Assembly (NCBI GenBank): GCA_963790065.1
Contig: CAWBNK010000001.1
Coordinates: 434,001-498,000, forward strand
Direction: 5' to 3'
Length of the DNA stretch: 64,000 nucleotides
Origin: Palsa-504 sp963790065
Lineage (GTDB): Bacteria > Actinomycetota > Actinomycetes > Streptosporangiales > Streptosporangiaceae
The notes beneath the pieces are model-generated. The model was not told the DNA's origin, searched no databases, and saw only the letters and a program-made list of their open reading frames with translations. This document shows, in pieces, positions 15,859 to 23,596 of this stretch. The first letter of the stretch is position 1; each line of letters starts with the position of its first letter. The position numbers and the translations under genes were made by a program.

Positions 15859-16613
15859 CCGGGAACCGCCGCCTTGCGGTATCTGGCCGCCAGGTAGACC
15901 GGGACCCGGTCGGTGCCAGGCCTGCTGCGGCTCCACTGCTCCGCCGGCGCGGGCTCGCCCATCTGGTCCAGCCACAGTCCGTGCCGGCGCAACGTGTTCA
16001 GGTACGTGGAAACCATGCGGTGATTGGCGCCCACCTGACGCCGCAGCGTCGACAGCTCGGCATCAGCGGCCCAGAATCCCTCGTCGTGGTACCCGGCCGC
16101 GGGCGGCCAGGAGGCAGAGACACCGGGCACGCCGGGAAAACACGGGTGCAGGATCGAGAACACGAACCATCCGGACGGCCTCAGCGCGGCGCTGACCGCG
16201 GCTACGGCACCGTCCAGGTCATCGATGTCGGAGAGGCCGAAGTTGCATGTCACCGCGTCGAACCCGGTACCTCCCGGCCCGGACAGGTCCGGCTCATCCC
16301 GGTCCTGTTCCGCCGGGCGGAGCCCGGCCAGGGCGGCCACGTCGGCGCGCAGGTAACTGATGCCGAGCGGTTCTGCTCGCTCGGCCGCCCGGGCCCGGCC
16401 GATCAGCGCCCCGGAGATATCGACGCCCGTCACGGCGGCACCTCGCCGGGCCAGTTCCCTGGTCAGGCGCCCGTGCCCGCAGGCGATATCGAGAACCCGC
16501 AGCCCAGCGGGCGGACCGAGCAGGTCGAGCAGGGCTGCGCTGGCCGGTTCATCCAGCTCATCGAAGGCCGTGGCGTAGAAGTCAGCCACCGCGTCATACC
16601 TCGCCTTAGCCAT
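15855..16613 (-). CDS. Class I SAM-dependent methyltransferase
   Basis: 252 residues. Methyltransf_11/25-type Rossmann fold: VLDIACGHGRLTRELARRGAAVTG begins near residue 39 (motif I), followed by VDISGALI. The insert AEQDRDEPDLSGPGGTG near 105-120 is a flexible loop. The C-terminal part (ILHPCFPGV onward) is a substrate cap seen in ubiquinone/small-molecule methyltransferases. Substrate unknown. Convergent with the CBS gene and overlapping it by four bases. Confidence 0.87.
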   Translation of the reverse strand: MAKARYDAVADFYATAFDELDEPASAALLDLLGPPAGLRVLDIACGHGRLTRELARRGAAVTGVDISGALIGRARAAERAEPLGISYLRADVAALAGLRPAEQDRDEPDLSGPGGTGFDAVTCNFGLSDIDDLDGAVAAVSAALRPSGWFVFSILHPCFPGVPGVSASWPPAAGYHDEGFWAADAELSTLRRQVGANHRMVSTYLNTLRRHGLWLDQMGEPAPAEQWSRSRPGTDRVPVYLAARYRKAAVPG

Positions 16614-16651
16614 GCCTCACTCTAGGTAGCAGGCCAGCCAGGCTGCTGGAC

Positions 16652-16693
16652 GGCCCTGTGGTGCAGGCCCTGTGGTGCAGGCACTGTGGTGTA
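16652..16693 (+). repeat. Three tandem 14-bp repeats upstream of a PNPOx-like gene
   Basis: GGCCCTGTGGTGCA at 16652 and 16666 (identical), then GGCACTGTGGTGTA at 16680. The array ends nine bases before the ATG at 16702, and TGTAAT within the last copy could serve as a -10. Possibly operator iterons or a simple duplication. Confidence 0.85.
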
Positions 16694-16701
16694 ATCGGCA
16701 G

Positions 16702-17226
16702 ATGCTGGAGACACCGGACGACATCGACCGCCTGCAGCAGCTCCTGGACCGCAGCGCCGGCGGGGCCGGCTCCCACCTGCAGGGCATCATCACCGACGAG
16801 CGCCGCCTCACCGCCGTCCAGCTGGGCCAGGTACTGCAGGGCATGCGGCTGCTCGTGGTGGCCACGGTGACCGCCGACGGGCGGCCGCTGGCCGGCCCGG
16901 TCGACGGCTATTTCCTGCACGGGTCCTTCTACTTCAGCTCGGGCCGGAACTCCGTCCGCATGCGCCACCTGGCCGCCCGCCCCGCGGTCAGCGCCACCCA
17001 CCTGCCCGGCGAGGAACTGGCCGTGACCGTGCACGGCCGGGCCGAGCTCTTCGACCTGCGTGACCCGGGCCGTGGTGAGCTGCGGCAGGCCATGCTCGAC
17101 CATTACCTGCCGTTGCAGGGACCGGAGTTCGAGACCTGGCTCGACCAAGCCGACGCGATAGGCGCCCGGATCACCGCGGAGAAGATGTTCACCTTCAGCT
17201 CGGCCGGCTTGACGAACGCGGCTTAG
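16702..17226 (+). CDS. Pyridoxamine 5'-phosphate oxidase-like flavin/F420-binding protein
   Basis: 174 residues from ATG 16702. Split-barrel FMN-binding fold: LLVVATVTADGRPLAGPVDGY (about 53-73), FYFSSGRNSVRMRHLAARP (cofactor-binding strands) and AVTVHGRAELFD. An N-terminal helix of about 45 residues precedes the barrel. Members reduce or bind flavin, F420 or haem cofactors; the substrate is not deducible. An in-frame ATG 30 bases upstream lies inside the tandem repeats and is less likely. Ends with a TTAG overlap against the convergent SDR. Confidence 0.85.
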   Translation: MLETPDDIDRLQQLLDRSAGGAGSHLQGIITDERRLTAVQLGQVLQGMRLLVVATVTADGRPLAGPVDGYFLHGSFYFSSGRNSVRMRHLAARPAVSATHLPGEELAVTVHGRAELFDLRDPGRGELRQAMLDHYLPLQGPEFETWLDQADAIGARITAEKMFTFSSAGLTNAA

Positions 17227-18152
17227 GGACGGGCGGCCGCGGCGGGCAGCCCCGCGCCGGTCAGGCGCTCGGCTTCGCTCCAGAGCCGGGCCGCGACGGC
17301 GGCATCCCGGGACCGGCGCGGTGGCCGGACCGTGGTGGTGGGCCCGACCAGGCCGAACCACCGGCTCGGCCCGTAGTAACCCCCGTTGACCGCGTCGGCG
17401 CTGGTCGCCGCGTACAGCAGCGGCTCGGTGCCCTGCTCGACCTGTTGCGAGGGCAGCACGCTGAAGCTGTTGAACGGCGTCCGCTTGGGCGTGTCCCGCC
17501 CCAGGCTCGCCCCGGCTGTCTGCAGGTTCGTCCGGGTGAACCCGGGGTGCGCCCCGTTGCTCATCAGGTTCCAGCCCCGGCGCACGGCCAGGTCCGCCAG
17601 GTGCAGGGTCATCATCAGGTCGGCCAGCTTGGACTGAGCGTAGGCCAGGTTCGGGCGGTACCCGCGCTGCCACTGCGGGTCGTCGAAGCGGATCCGGCCG
17701 TAACTGGCCACCCCGCTGCTCATCGTCACCACGCGCGGCGCCGCCGCGGCGAGCACGAGCGGCAGCAGCCGGACGGTCAGCGCGAACGGTCCGAGGAAGT
17801 TGCTGCCGAACTGCAGCTCGAAGCCGTCTGCGGTGGTCATCCGGGCCGGCGGGGCCATCACGCCCGCGTTGTTGATCAGCACCTCCACCGGCCTTCCGGC
17901 GGCGATCAGGCCGTCAGCGAATTCCTTGACCGACGCGAGATCAGCCAGGTCGACGCGCCGGACCTCGAGCCGGGCGTCAGGATGGCGGGCCAGGATCTCA
18001 TCCCGGGCCTGCTCTCCCTTGGTTACCGTCCGGACGGCCATCACCACGTGCGCCCCGGCCGCGGCCAGCCGCCGGGTGGCTTCTTTGCCCGTTCCGCTGT
18101 TGGCGCCGGTGACGACGATCAGCTTTCCCGCCTGATCGGGAACCGTGTACAT
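17223..18152 (-). CDS. Short-chain dehydrogenase/reductase, retinol-dehydrogenase-like
   Basis: 309 residues. NAD(P)-binding VVTGANSGTGKEATRRL at 13-29, NNAG (about 91-94), and catalytic Tyr/Lys in YAQSKLADL. In these long SDRs the product is usually an alcohol/ketone; substrate unknown. Good start: AGGAG precedes ATG 18152. Divergent from a TetR gene with three TetR-type operators between them; two of these flank its promoter, so it is almost certainly the repressed target. Confidence 0.9.
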   Translation of the reverse strand: MYTVPDQAGKLIVVTGANSGTGKEATRRLAAAGAHVVMAVRTVTKGEQARDEILARHPDARLEVRRVDLADLASVKEFADGLIAAGRPVEVLINNAGVMAPPARMTTADGFELQFGSNFLGPFALTVRLLPLVLAAAAPRVVTMSSGVASYGRIRFDDPQWQRGYRPNLAYAQSKLADLMMTLHLADLAVRRGWNLMSNGAHPGFTRTNLQTAGASLGRDTPKRTPFNSFSVLPSQQVEQGTEPLLYAATSADAVNGGYYGPSRWFGLVGPTTTVRPPRRSRDAAVAARLWSEAERLTGAGLPAAAARP

Positions 18153-18169
18153 GATGTCTCCTCATCAGC

Positions 18170-18236
18170 AGACCGTCGGTCTCTTATATCTGCAACTTAG
18201 CAGACCGTCGGTCTGTACACAAGGGACCGCTGGTCT
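18170..18236. promoter_or_regulatory. Three TetR-type operators between SDR and tetR
   Basis: AGACCGTCGGTCT occurs twice, identical, at 18170-18182 and 18202-18214; each has a 6-bp inverted repeat around one base. A degenerate third copy, GGACCGCTGGTCT, is at 18224-18236. Start-to-start spacings are 32 and 22 bp, about three and two turns. The third sits just before TAATAT (18238-18243), the likely leaderless tetR -10. Confidence 0.88.
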
Positions 18237-18249
18237 GTAATATACGAGG

Positions 18250-18930
18250 ATGGCAGTGTTCCAGCGTGCGCGCAGCGAGGAGCAGCGAGAGACCCGCCGC
18301 CAGGCCATCCTCGGCGCCGCCACCGCGATGCTCGCCGAGATGCCGGTGGCCGAGGTCACGCTGAATGAGCTCAGCAGGCGGGCCGGCCTGGCCAAGTCGA
18401 ACGTGCTGCGCTATTTCGAGTCCCGCGAGGCGGTCCTGCTGGAGCTCCTGGACTCCGCCTGGCAGGACTGGCTCGTGCGGCTGGGGCAGGATCTCAAGGG
18501 CGCGGCGGACCCGGGCACGACGGCCGCGGCTCGCTGCGACCAGCTGGCCGCCGCCGTAGCGGGCTCGCTGGCCTCGCGGCCGATGCTGTGTGACCTGATC
18601 AGCGCGCAGGCCGCGGTCCTGGAGCGGAACGTCTCACCGCAGGTCGCCGCGCGGTACAAGCGGGCCAGCATGGCGGGTATCGGCGCGCTCGGCGACCTGA
18701 TGCTCACGTGCGTACCCGAGCTCGGCGAGCAGGACGCGATCAAGCTGGCCGGAGCCACGGTCATGACGACCGGCGGGCTGTGGCCGCACACGCATCCCTC
18801 GGCTGCGATGCTGGCCGCCTACGACGCCGACCCGGAACTGGCCGCGATGCGCCTAGACTTCGCCGCGACCATGCGCGAGGTGCTCGAGGTGATGAGCGCC
18901 GGGCTGCTGGCGCGCCGGATGCTGAGTTGA
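18250..18930 (+). CDS. TetR-family transcriptional repressor
   Basis: 226 residues. N-terminal HTH about 12-58 (RRQAILGAATAMLAEM, VTLNELSRRAGLAKSNVLRYF with the recognition helix), then an all-helical ligand domain. The start is supported by TAATAT six bases upstream, giving a near-leaderless transcript. It probably represses itself and the divergent SDR through the three operators. The 3' end overlaps the convergent TSCPD-domain frame by 112 bp. Confidence 0.92.
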   Translation: MAVFQRARSEEQRETRRQAILGAATAMLAEMPVAEVTLNELSRRAGLAKSNVLRYFESREAVLLELLDSAWQDWLVRLGQDLKGAADPGTTAAARCDQLAAAVAGSLASRPMLCDLISAQAAVLERNVSPQVAARYKRASMAGIGALGDLMLTCVPELGEQDAIKLAGATVMTTGGLWPHTHPSAAMLAAYDADPELAAMRLDFAATMREVLEVMSAGLLARRMLS

Positions 18931-19370
18931 GCTAACCCGGGCGCGTACAGGCCGGCCGCCAGCTGCCAGCGGCAGACCCGTTCGGTCAGGGTATAGACGC
19001 CGAGCGCGGCCCGTTCAGGGTAGGGCAGCCAGTCGATGGCCAGCCGGCGGGCCACGTAGTCCGCTACGGAGCGGACCCGGGGGATGTCCGGGTCGTCGGT
19101 ATGCCCGTTGGGCAGGAAGTACTGACCAAGCCCTGGCCGGATCAGGTCGGCCAGCGGCACCCGGTGCAGCAGGCCCGTCGAGAGCGCGGCCGCGTAGGTA
19201 GCCATCAGGCCTGCACTGCTCGTGCCGTGCTTGCCCGAGTGGATGAACACCTCGCACAGGCTCCCGTCATCGCGCTGGTTGGCCGTGACCGAGAACCGCT
19301 CCAGGCCAATGGTCACGGCCGTGGTGTGCCCGCTGCGCCGCGTTGGCAGCTGTTGCCGAATACCTGACAC
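18819..19370 (-). CDS. Stand-alone TSCPD-domain protein (NrdJ C-terminal-like)
   Basis: 183 residues from GTG 19370 (AGGAAAGG upstream). Residues about 20-125 match the domain found at the C-terminus of adenosylcobalamin-dependent ribonucleotide reductase: IGLERFSVTANQRDDG, EVFIHSGKHGTSSAGLM, HTDDPDIPRVRSVADYVARR, ALGVYTLTERV. The catalytic NrdJ barrel is absent. The expected CxxC zinc tail is not visible; instead the last 50 residues are antisense to tetR and look non-native. Could be a free-standing TSCPD regulator or an NrdJ remnant. Confidence 0.75.
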   Translation of the reverse strand: MSGIRQQLPTRRSGHTTAVTIGLERFSVTANQRDDGSLCEVFIHSGKHGTSSAGLMATYAAALSTGLLHRVPLADLIRPGLGQYFLPNGHTDDPDIPRVRSVADYVARRLAIDWLPYPERAALGVYTLTERVCRWQLAAGLYAPGLAQLSIRRASSPALITSSTSRMVAAKSRRIAASSGSAS

Positions 19371-19505
19371 AGCGTGACCTTTCCTAACGAAATAAAGTAT
19401 GAATTCTAGTCTTGTAGAGCGGATACGCGCGTTCCATGGTAGACCCCGACCGTATCGCCTGGCCAGCCCGAACGTGCGGATGACACGCTGGGCGCGGCCG
19501 GTAAT

Positions 19506-20024
19506 GTGGCGGGCGTGGAGTATGTTCTGGTCACCGAGCGCCTGCTCCTGCGCCCGGTGACGGCCTCCGACTATGCGGCCCTGCAGGCGCACTGGGCCGC
19601 CCCGGACGTGCGCCGGTTCCTGTTTGACGGCACGATGCTCTCGCCGGCCGAGATCAGCGAGGCCATCGAGGACAGCACTCGCGACTTCGCCGCGGCCGGA
19701 TACGGCCTGTGGCTGATCCAGGAGCAGGACCGGACCGACCTGACCGGCACCGCCGGGCTGCGGCCGCTCGACGACATCGGCCTGGAGATCTGCTACAGCC
19801 TGGCCCCGGGTTCCTGGGGCAAGGGCTACGCCACCGAGGCCGCCCGCGCCGTGGTGGAGCACGCCCTCGGCCCGCTCGGCCTGCCTGAGGTACTGGCCGA
19901 GGTCGATGCGGGCAACACCGCCTCGGTCGCCGTGGTCGAGCGCCTGGGCATGACCGCCTTCGACGTGGTGCCCGGCCTGCTCGGCCCGATGACCCGCTAC
20001 CGCCGGAAGGCGAAGAGCTCCTAG
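19506..20024 (+). CDS. GNAT N-acetyltransferase (RimJ/RimL type)
   Basis: 172 residues. N-terminal TERLLLRPVTASDYAALQAHW, then acetyl-CoA motif A with SWGKGYATEAARAVVEHAL (about 105-123) and motif B NTASVAVVERLGM. RimJ/L-type enzymes acetylate N-terminal amines of ribosomal proteins or small molecules. GTG 19506 is used; a second GTG nine bases on (VEYVL) is equally possible. Monocistronic and divergent from the TSCPD gene. Confidence 0.9.
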   Translation: MAGVEYVLVTERLLLRPVTASDYAALQAHWAAPDVRRFLFDGTMLSPAEISEAIEDSTRDFAAAGYGLWLIQEQDRTDLTGTAGLRPLDDIGLEICYSLAPGSWGKGYATEAARAVVEHALGPLGLPEVLAEVDAGNTASVAVVERLGMTAFDVVPGLLGPMTRYRRKAKSS

Positions 20025-20107
20025 GTACCCGGGGTCACAGTTTCCGGTCCCGACACGTCATAGCACTGAGCAGACCAGCCTGCCCCGATCGTGCTTGGGA
20101 GTGGAAC

Positions 20108-20605
20108 ATGGCGCTACCGTCGGTGTCACCTGTGAGCCTCGCACTGCGCAACATCCTGTTCACCATCGTCGTCCCGGGCGCGGGTGGCGCCTACGTGCCG
20201 TGGCTGATCCTCACGCGCCACGGACACCGGCCGGTCCCGGACGCCTGGTACGCCGCCCCGGTCATCGTGATCGGCATCGGTCTGTACGCCTGGTGCGTGT
20301 GGGTCTTCGCCGTAGTCGGCCGGGGCACCCCGGGATTGTGGGATGCGCCCCGCCGGTTCGTCGCAGCCGGCCCCTACCGCTGGGTCCGCAACCCGATCTA
20401 CATCGCCGCCGTAATCGTCGTCTCCGGTGAAGCCTGGCTGTTCGGCTCGCCCGCCGTCCTGGAGTACGCGGCCGGCCTCGCGGTGGCGTGTCATGTATTC
20501 GTCATCGCCTACGAGGAACCGCACCTGCGTGCCAGGTTCGGCCAGCCCTACGAGGCCTACCGCCGCGCCGTCAACCGCTGGATCCCGCAACCACCGCGCT
20601 CCTGA
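20108..20605 (+). CDS. Isoprenylcysteine carboxyl methyltransferase-like membrane protein
   Basis: 165 residues, about four membrane helices (14-36, 52-73, 105-125 and a re-entrant segment). The C-terminal signature GPYRWVRNPIYIAA...EEPHLRARFGQPYEAYRRAVNRW is the SAM-binding ICMT/PEMT motif. Bacterial members methylate lipids or small hydrophobic acceptors; the substrate here is unknown. Short gap to the GNAT gene, possibly co-transcribed. Confidence 0.87.
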   Translation: MALPSVSPVSLALRNILFTIVVPGAGGAYVPWLILTRHGHRPVPDAWYAAPVIVIGIGLYAWCVWVFAVVGRGTPGLWDAPRRFVAAGPYRWVRNPIYIAAVIVVSGEAWLFGSPAVLEYAAGLAVACHVFVIAYEEPHLRARFGQPYEAYRRAVNRWIPQPPRS

Positions 20606-20626
20606 AGCAGCCCTTCTCCTAGCGGG

Positions 20627-20681
20627 TCATGATCGCGGGCACTTTCGGTCGCTATCCGGTCGAAACTGCCCGTGATCATGA
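20627..20681. repeat. Long imperfect inverted repeat with structured loop
   Basis: TCATGATCGCGGGCA (20627-20641) pairs with TGCCCGTGATCATGA (20667-20681), 14 of 15 positions, around a 25-base loop. The loop carries TTTCG/CGAAA that can extend the fold. It lies 22 bp after the ICMT-like stop and about 50 bp before the next gene. It may be a terminator or a dispersed palindromic element. Confidence 0.85.
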
Positions 20682-20729
20682 AAGAGCGGCGAAATCAGGC
20701 ACCTTCCCCTGGTCTGATATGAAGTCGTC

Positions 20730-21155
20730 ATGTCGGTTCACATGAGCGTCACCGAGCGCGAGGAATTCCTGGCCAGCGTGCATGTCGGCGTGCTGAGCGC
20801 GGCAGCAGGCACGGCGGGCCGGACGCTCGCCGTTCCGGTCTGGTACAGCTACCTGCCGGGCGGCCTGCTGACCGTGCTGACCGGGCGCCAGTCGCGCAAG
20901 GCCGCGGCCCTGCGGGACGCCGGCCGCTTCAGCCTCTGCGCCCAGGACGACAGCCCGCCCTACCGGTATGTCAGCGTCGAGGGGCCGGTCGTCAGCGAGG
21001 AGGAACTCGATCCCGCTGAACGGCTCGCGATGGCGCGCCGCTACCTGGGCGCCGCGGGCGGGGACCGTTACGTCGCGGACAACCCGGACCCCGAGCACGA
21101 GAACGTCGCGTTCCGGATGCGCCCGGAGCGCTGGCTCAGTCAGGACCAGGGCTAG
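20730..21155 (+). CDS. PNPOx/F420-dependent split-barrel family protein
   Basis: 141 residues. Split-barrel with REEFLASVHVGVLSAAA (about 10-26), VPVWYSYLPGGLLTVLTGRQSRKAAALRDAGRFSLC (cofactor-binding strands) and YVSVEGPV. Likely binds FMN or F420 and reduces a small molecule. In-frame starts at 20730 and 20742 (MSVTERE) both possible. Ends in a CTAG overlap with the convergent DUF952 gene. A second such protein lies 4 kb upstream. Confidence 0.87.
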   Translation: MSVHMSVTEREEFLASVHVGVLSAAAGTAGRTLAVPVWYSYLPGGLLTVLTGRQSRKAAALRDAGRFSLCAQDDSPPYRYVSVEGPVVSEEELDPAERLAMARRYLGAAGGDRYVADNPDPEHENVAFRMRPERWLSQDQG

Positions 21156-21496
21156 GGCAGGACGAGCCGCCCGGCTGCGTCGCGGGTTACGGTAATGACC
21201 GAGGTCACGGCCGCTACCGGCAGCGCGCCATAAATATGCGGGTACTCCTGCGATCCGGGTGCGGGAGCCTCACGCCGGATCGGGGCCGGCACCTTCGCGC
21301 TGTCGATCACCAGGACGACCAGATCGTCGGCGTCGCCGTAGAGATACTCGGCCACGCCGCGCAGCTGGTGATGCAGCGAGCAGTGAATGTAGCCCTCCTG
21401 CTCCAGCGTGACGCCGCGAGTGGACATCCGGTAGTCGCCGGCCCGGACGGCCTCCAGCCAGACCGCGCGCTCGGTGATGTGAAACAGTTCCGCCAT
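21152..21496 (-). CDS. DUF952 family protein
   Basis: 114 residues from ATG 21496. Motifs of the family: FHITERAVWLEAVRAGDYR, EQEGYIHCSLHHQLRGVAEYLY, VLVIDSAKVPAPIRREA and YPHIYGALPVAAV. The fold resembles ADP-ribosyltransferase-like small domains; the biochemical role is not established. The upstream frame extension to 21655 is antisense to the epimerase gene and is not used. Divergent from the epimerase. Confidence 0.85.
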   Translation of the reverse strand: MAELFHITERAVWLEAVRAGDYRMSTRGVTLEQEGYIHCSLHHQLRGVAEYLYGDADDLVVLVIDSAKVPAPIRREAPAPGSQEYPHIYGALPVAAVTSVITVTRDAAGRLVLP

Positions 21497-21551
21497 ATCC
21501 CAGACGTTAGCGGTCGCGTGGGTGCGGCCGGGTGAGGAAGGGGCCGGCGGG

Positions 21552-22526
21552 ATGAGCCGTGTGGTGGTCATCGGGGCGACGGGGCACATCGGCACGTACC
21601 TGGTGCCGCGGCTGGTGGACGGCGGCCATGAGGTGATCGCGGTCAGCCGCGGCACCCGCGGCCCGTATCAGGCCCGCGCGCAGTGGGACGCGGTGACCAC
21701 AGTGACCGCCGACCGGGAGGCGGAGGATGCGGCAGGAACGTTCAGCGGCCGGATCGCGGCGCTGCGACCGGACGTGGTGATCGACCTGATCTGCTTCACC
21801 AGGGCGTCGGCGCAGCAGCTGATCGAGGCGCTGCGCCCGGCGCGTCCGCTGCTGGTGCACTGCGGCACCATCTGGGTCCACGGCCCGGCGCTGCGGGTGC
21901 CGGTCACCGAGGACGAGCCCCGCACCGCGTACGGCGAGTACGGCACCGGCAAGGCCGAGATCGAAGCGCTGCTGCACGAGGAGACCCGGGCGGGCGGCGT
22001 CCCGGCGGTCGTGCTGCACCCGGGTCACATCAGCGGGCCCGGCTGGCCGGTCATCACCCCGGCCGGGAACCTCGATCCGGCCACGTGGACCGAGCTGGCC
22101 ACAGGCCGGCCGCTGGCCCTGCCCGATCGCGGGCTCGGCGTCCTGCATCACGTGCACGCCGACGACGTAGCCCAGGCGTTCGAGCGCGCGCTGTCCGCGC
22201 CGGCGGCGATCGGGGCCAGCTTCCACGTGGTCGCCGAGCAGGCCATGACGCAGCGGGGCCTGGCGGTGGGCGCAGCCCGGTGGTTCGGCCGTGAGGCGGT
22301 CCTGGATTTCGTCGACTGGGCCGAGTTCACCCGCCGGGCCGGATCGCAGCACGCCGAGGTGACCCGGGAGCACACCTCGCGCAGCATCGCCGCCAGCATC
22401 GCCCGCGCCCGCCAGGTACTTCAGTACGCGCCGCGGTACAGCTCACTCGGCGCCCTGCACGAGGCGCTGGCCTGGCTGGTGGCCAACGGCCAAGCCGACC
22501 TGGGCGGCCATCCGTTCCCGACCTAG
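21552..22526 (+). CDS. NAD(P)-dependent epimerase/reductase, extended SDR
   Basis: 324 residues. Rossmann start VVVIGATGHIGTYLVPRL (residues 4-21). The active-site region reads TAYGEYGTGKAEIEALL (Tyr/Lys as YGTGK), and VLHPGHISGPGW is typical of extended SDR nucleotide-sugar or isoflavone-reductase-like enzymes. Substrate unknown. GAGGAAGGGG lies 13-22 bases before ATG 21552; a GTG at 21522 is an alternative start. Confidence 0.85.
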   Translation: MSRVVVIGATGHIGTYLVPRLVDGGHEVIAVSRGTRGPYQARAQWDAVTTVTADREAEDAAGTFSGRIAALRPDVVIDLICFTRASAQQLIEALRPARPLLVHCGTIWVHGPALRVPVTEDEPRTAYGEYGTGKAEIEALLHEETRAGGVPAVVLHPGHISGPGWPVITPAGNLDPATWTELATGRPLALPDRGLGVLHHVHADDVAQAFERALSAPAAIGASFHVVAEQAMTQRGLAVGAARWFGREAVLDFVDWAEFTRRAGSQHAEVTREHTSRSIAASIARARQVLQYAPRYSSLGALHEALAWLVANGQADLGGHPFPT

Positions 22527-22551
22527 GCGGCCAGCTCGCCGACGAGGCAGA

Positions 22552-22698
22552 TCAGGATCCGTCCGGCCCGTACAGCATCGCGGTCATCTGTCCCGGCACG
22601 TCAGACCACTGCCGGTCGCGCACGTCAGGGAGAGGCGCGCCAGAGTTCTCCAGATCAGGCAGCACCGGCGCCAGCGCCTCGGACAGTGCGCTGTCCAC
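22552..22698 (-). CDS. Possible 48-residue protein coupled to the lactonase gene
   Basis: GTG 22698 opens a 48-codon frame (starting VDSALSEALAPVLPDL, ending AMLYGPDGS) with protein-like composition. Directly upstream, AGGAGG precedes an ATG (22724) that overlaps the lactonase stop as ATGA, but that frame, MSDSEVRA, ends after eight codons at a TAG sharing its G with GTG 22698. So there is either a tiny leader peptide plus a coupled gene, or one small gene broken by a frameshift. No family recognised. Confidence 0.4.
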   Translation of the reverse strand: MDSALSEALAPVLPDLENSGAPLPDVRDRQWSDVPGQMTAMLYGPDGS

Positions 22699-22720
22699 TA
22701 AGCCCGGACCTCGCTGTCGC

Positions 22721-23590
22721 TCATCGGGAACCTCCTGCAGGCCGGCCGGCGAGCCCGTAGGTCGAGGTCGCGGTCCCCTCGAAAACGGCGGCGCGCTCGC
22801 CTGCGGACAGCTGCCCGGCCAGGTCGCGGGCGGCCGCCAGGACGTCGCCGTAGCTGGCGGCCAGCGTACACACCGGCCAGTCGGAGCCGAACATCAGCCG
22901 GGCCGGGCCGAAGGCCTCCAGCGCCACCTCGGCGTAGGGGCGCAGGTCGGCGGGCGTCCAGTGCCGCCAGTCGGCCTCGGTGACCAGACCGGACAGCTTG
23001 GCCACCGTGTTGGGCAGCGCGGCCAGGCACCGCAGGTCTTCCGCCCACGGCTCGATCCGGCCCGCGGCGATCGGCGGCTTGGCCAGGTGGTCGAGGACGA
23101 ACACCAGGTCGGGTATTGCGGCCGCGGCCCGGGTCGCGGCGGCCAGCTGGCCGGCGGTGATGACCAGGTCGTAGACCAGGCCCGCGGCGGCCACCGCGGC
23201 CAGGCCGTGCCGCACGGCAGGCCTGCTCAGCCAGTCCGGGTCGGGCTCGTTCTGCACCTGATGGCGCAGGCCGACCAGCTTGGTCCCGCCCGGCAGGCCG
23301 GCCAGTTCGGCGATGCGGTCGGCGAGACCGGGGCCGGTCAGGTCGGCCCAGCCGACCACGCCCGCGATCAGGTCGCTGCCCGCGGCCAGGGCCAGCAGTT
23401 CCGGGGTCTCCCCCGGCACGGTCACGGTCTGCACCACCACGCTCCGCCGCACGGCGTGCGCCTCGGCTTCGGCCCGGTAGTCGCCGAGCAGGAAGTCGCG
23501 GCGCAAGACCGCCATGTCCGGGCCGGTGATCCAGTCCTGGTCCCGCACGCGCAGGTCCCACAGGTGGTGGTGGGCGTCGACGATCGGCAT
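22721..23590 (-). CDS. Amidohydrolase-2 family sugar lactonase (L-fuconolactonase-like)
   Basis: 289 residues, TIM-barrel COG3618 type. Hydrolyses L-fucono-1,5-lactone (or L-rhamnonolactone) to the aldonate. N-terminal metal-type IVDAHHHLWDL, YDLVITAGQL, VLDHLAKPPI, FGSDWPVCTLAASY. The family is the known partner of L-fuconate dehydratase in non-phosphorylated fucose oxidation; both are in this locus. Six bases after the mutarotase stop, hence the same transcript. Confidence 0.9.
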   Translation of the reverse strand: MPIVDAHHHLWDLRVRDQDWITGPDMAVLRRDFLLGDYRAEAEAHAVRRSVVVQTVTVPGETPELLALAAGSDLIAGVVGWADLTGPGLADRIAELAGLPGGTKLVGLRHQVQNEPDPDWLSRPAVRHGLAAVAAAGLVYDLVITAGQLAAATRAAAAIPDLVFVLDHLAKPPIAAGRIEPWAEDLRCLAALPNTVAKLSGLVTEADWRHWTPADLRPYAEVALEAFGPARLMFGSDWPVCTLAASYGDVLAAARDLAGQLSAGERAAVFEGTATSTYGLAGRPAGGSR

Positions 23591-23596
23591 GGCCGG

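Noticed and set aside
19371..19862. N-terminal extension of the TSCPD frame
   Set aside because: Antisense to the GNAT gene; the ribosome site and conserved start lie at 19370.
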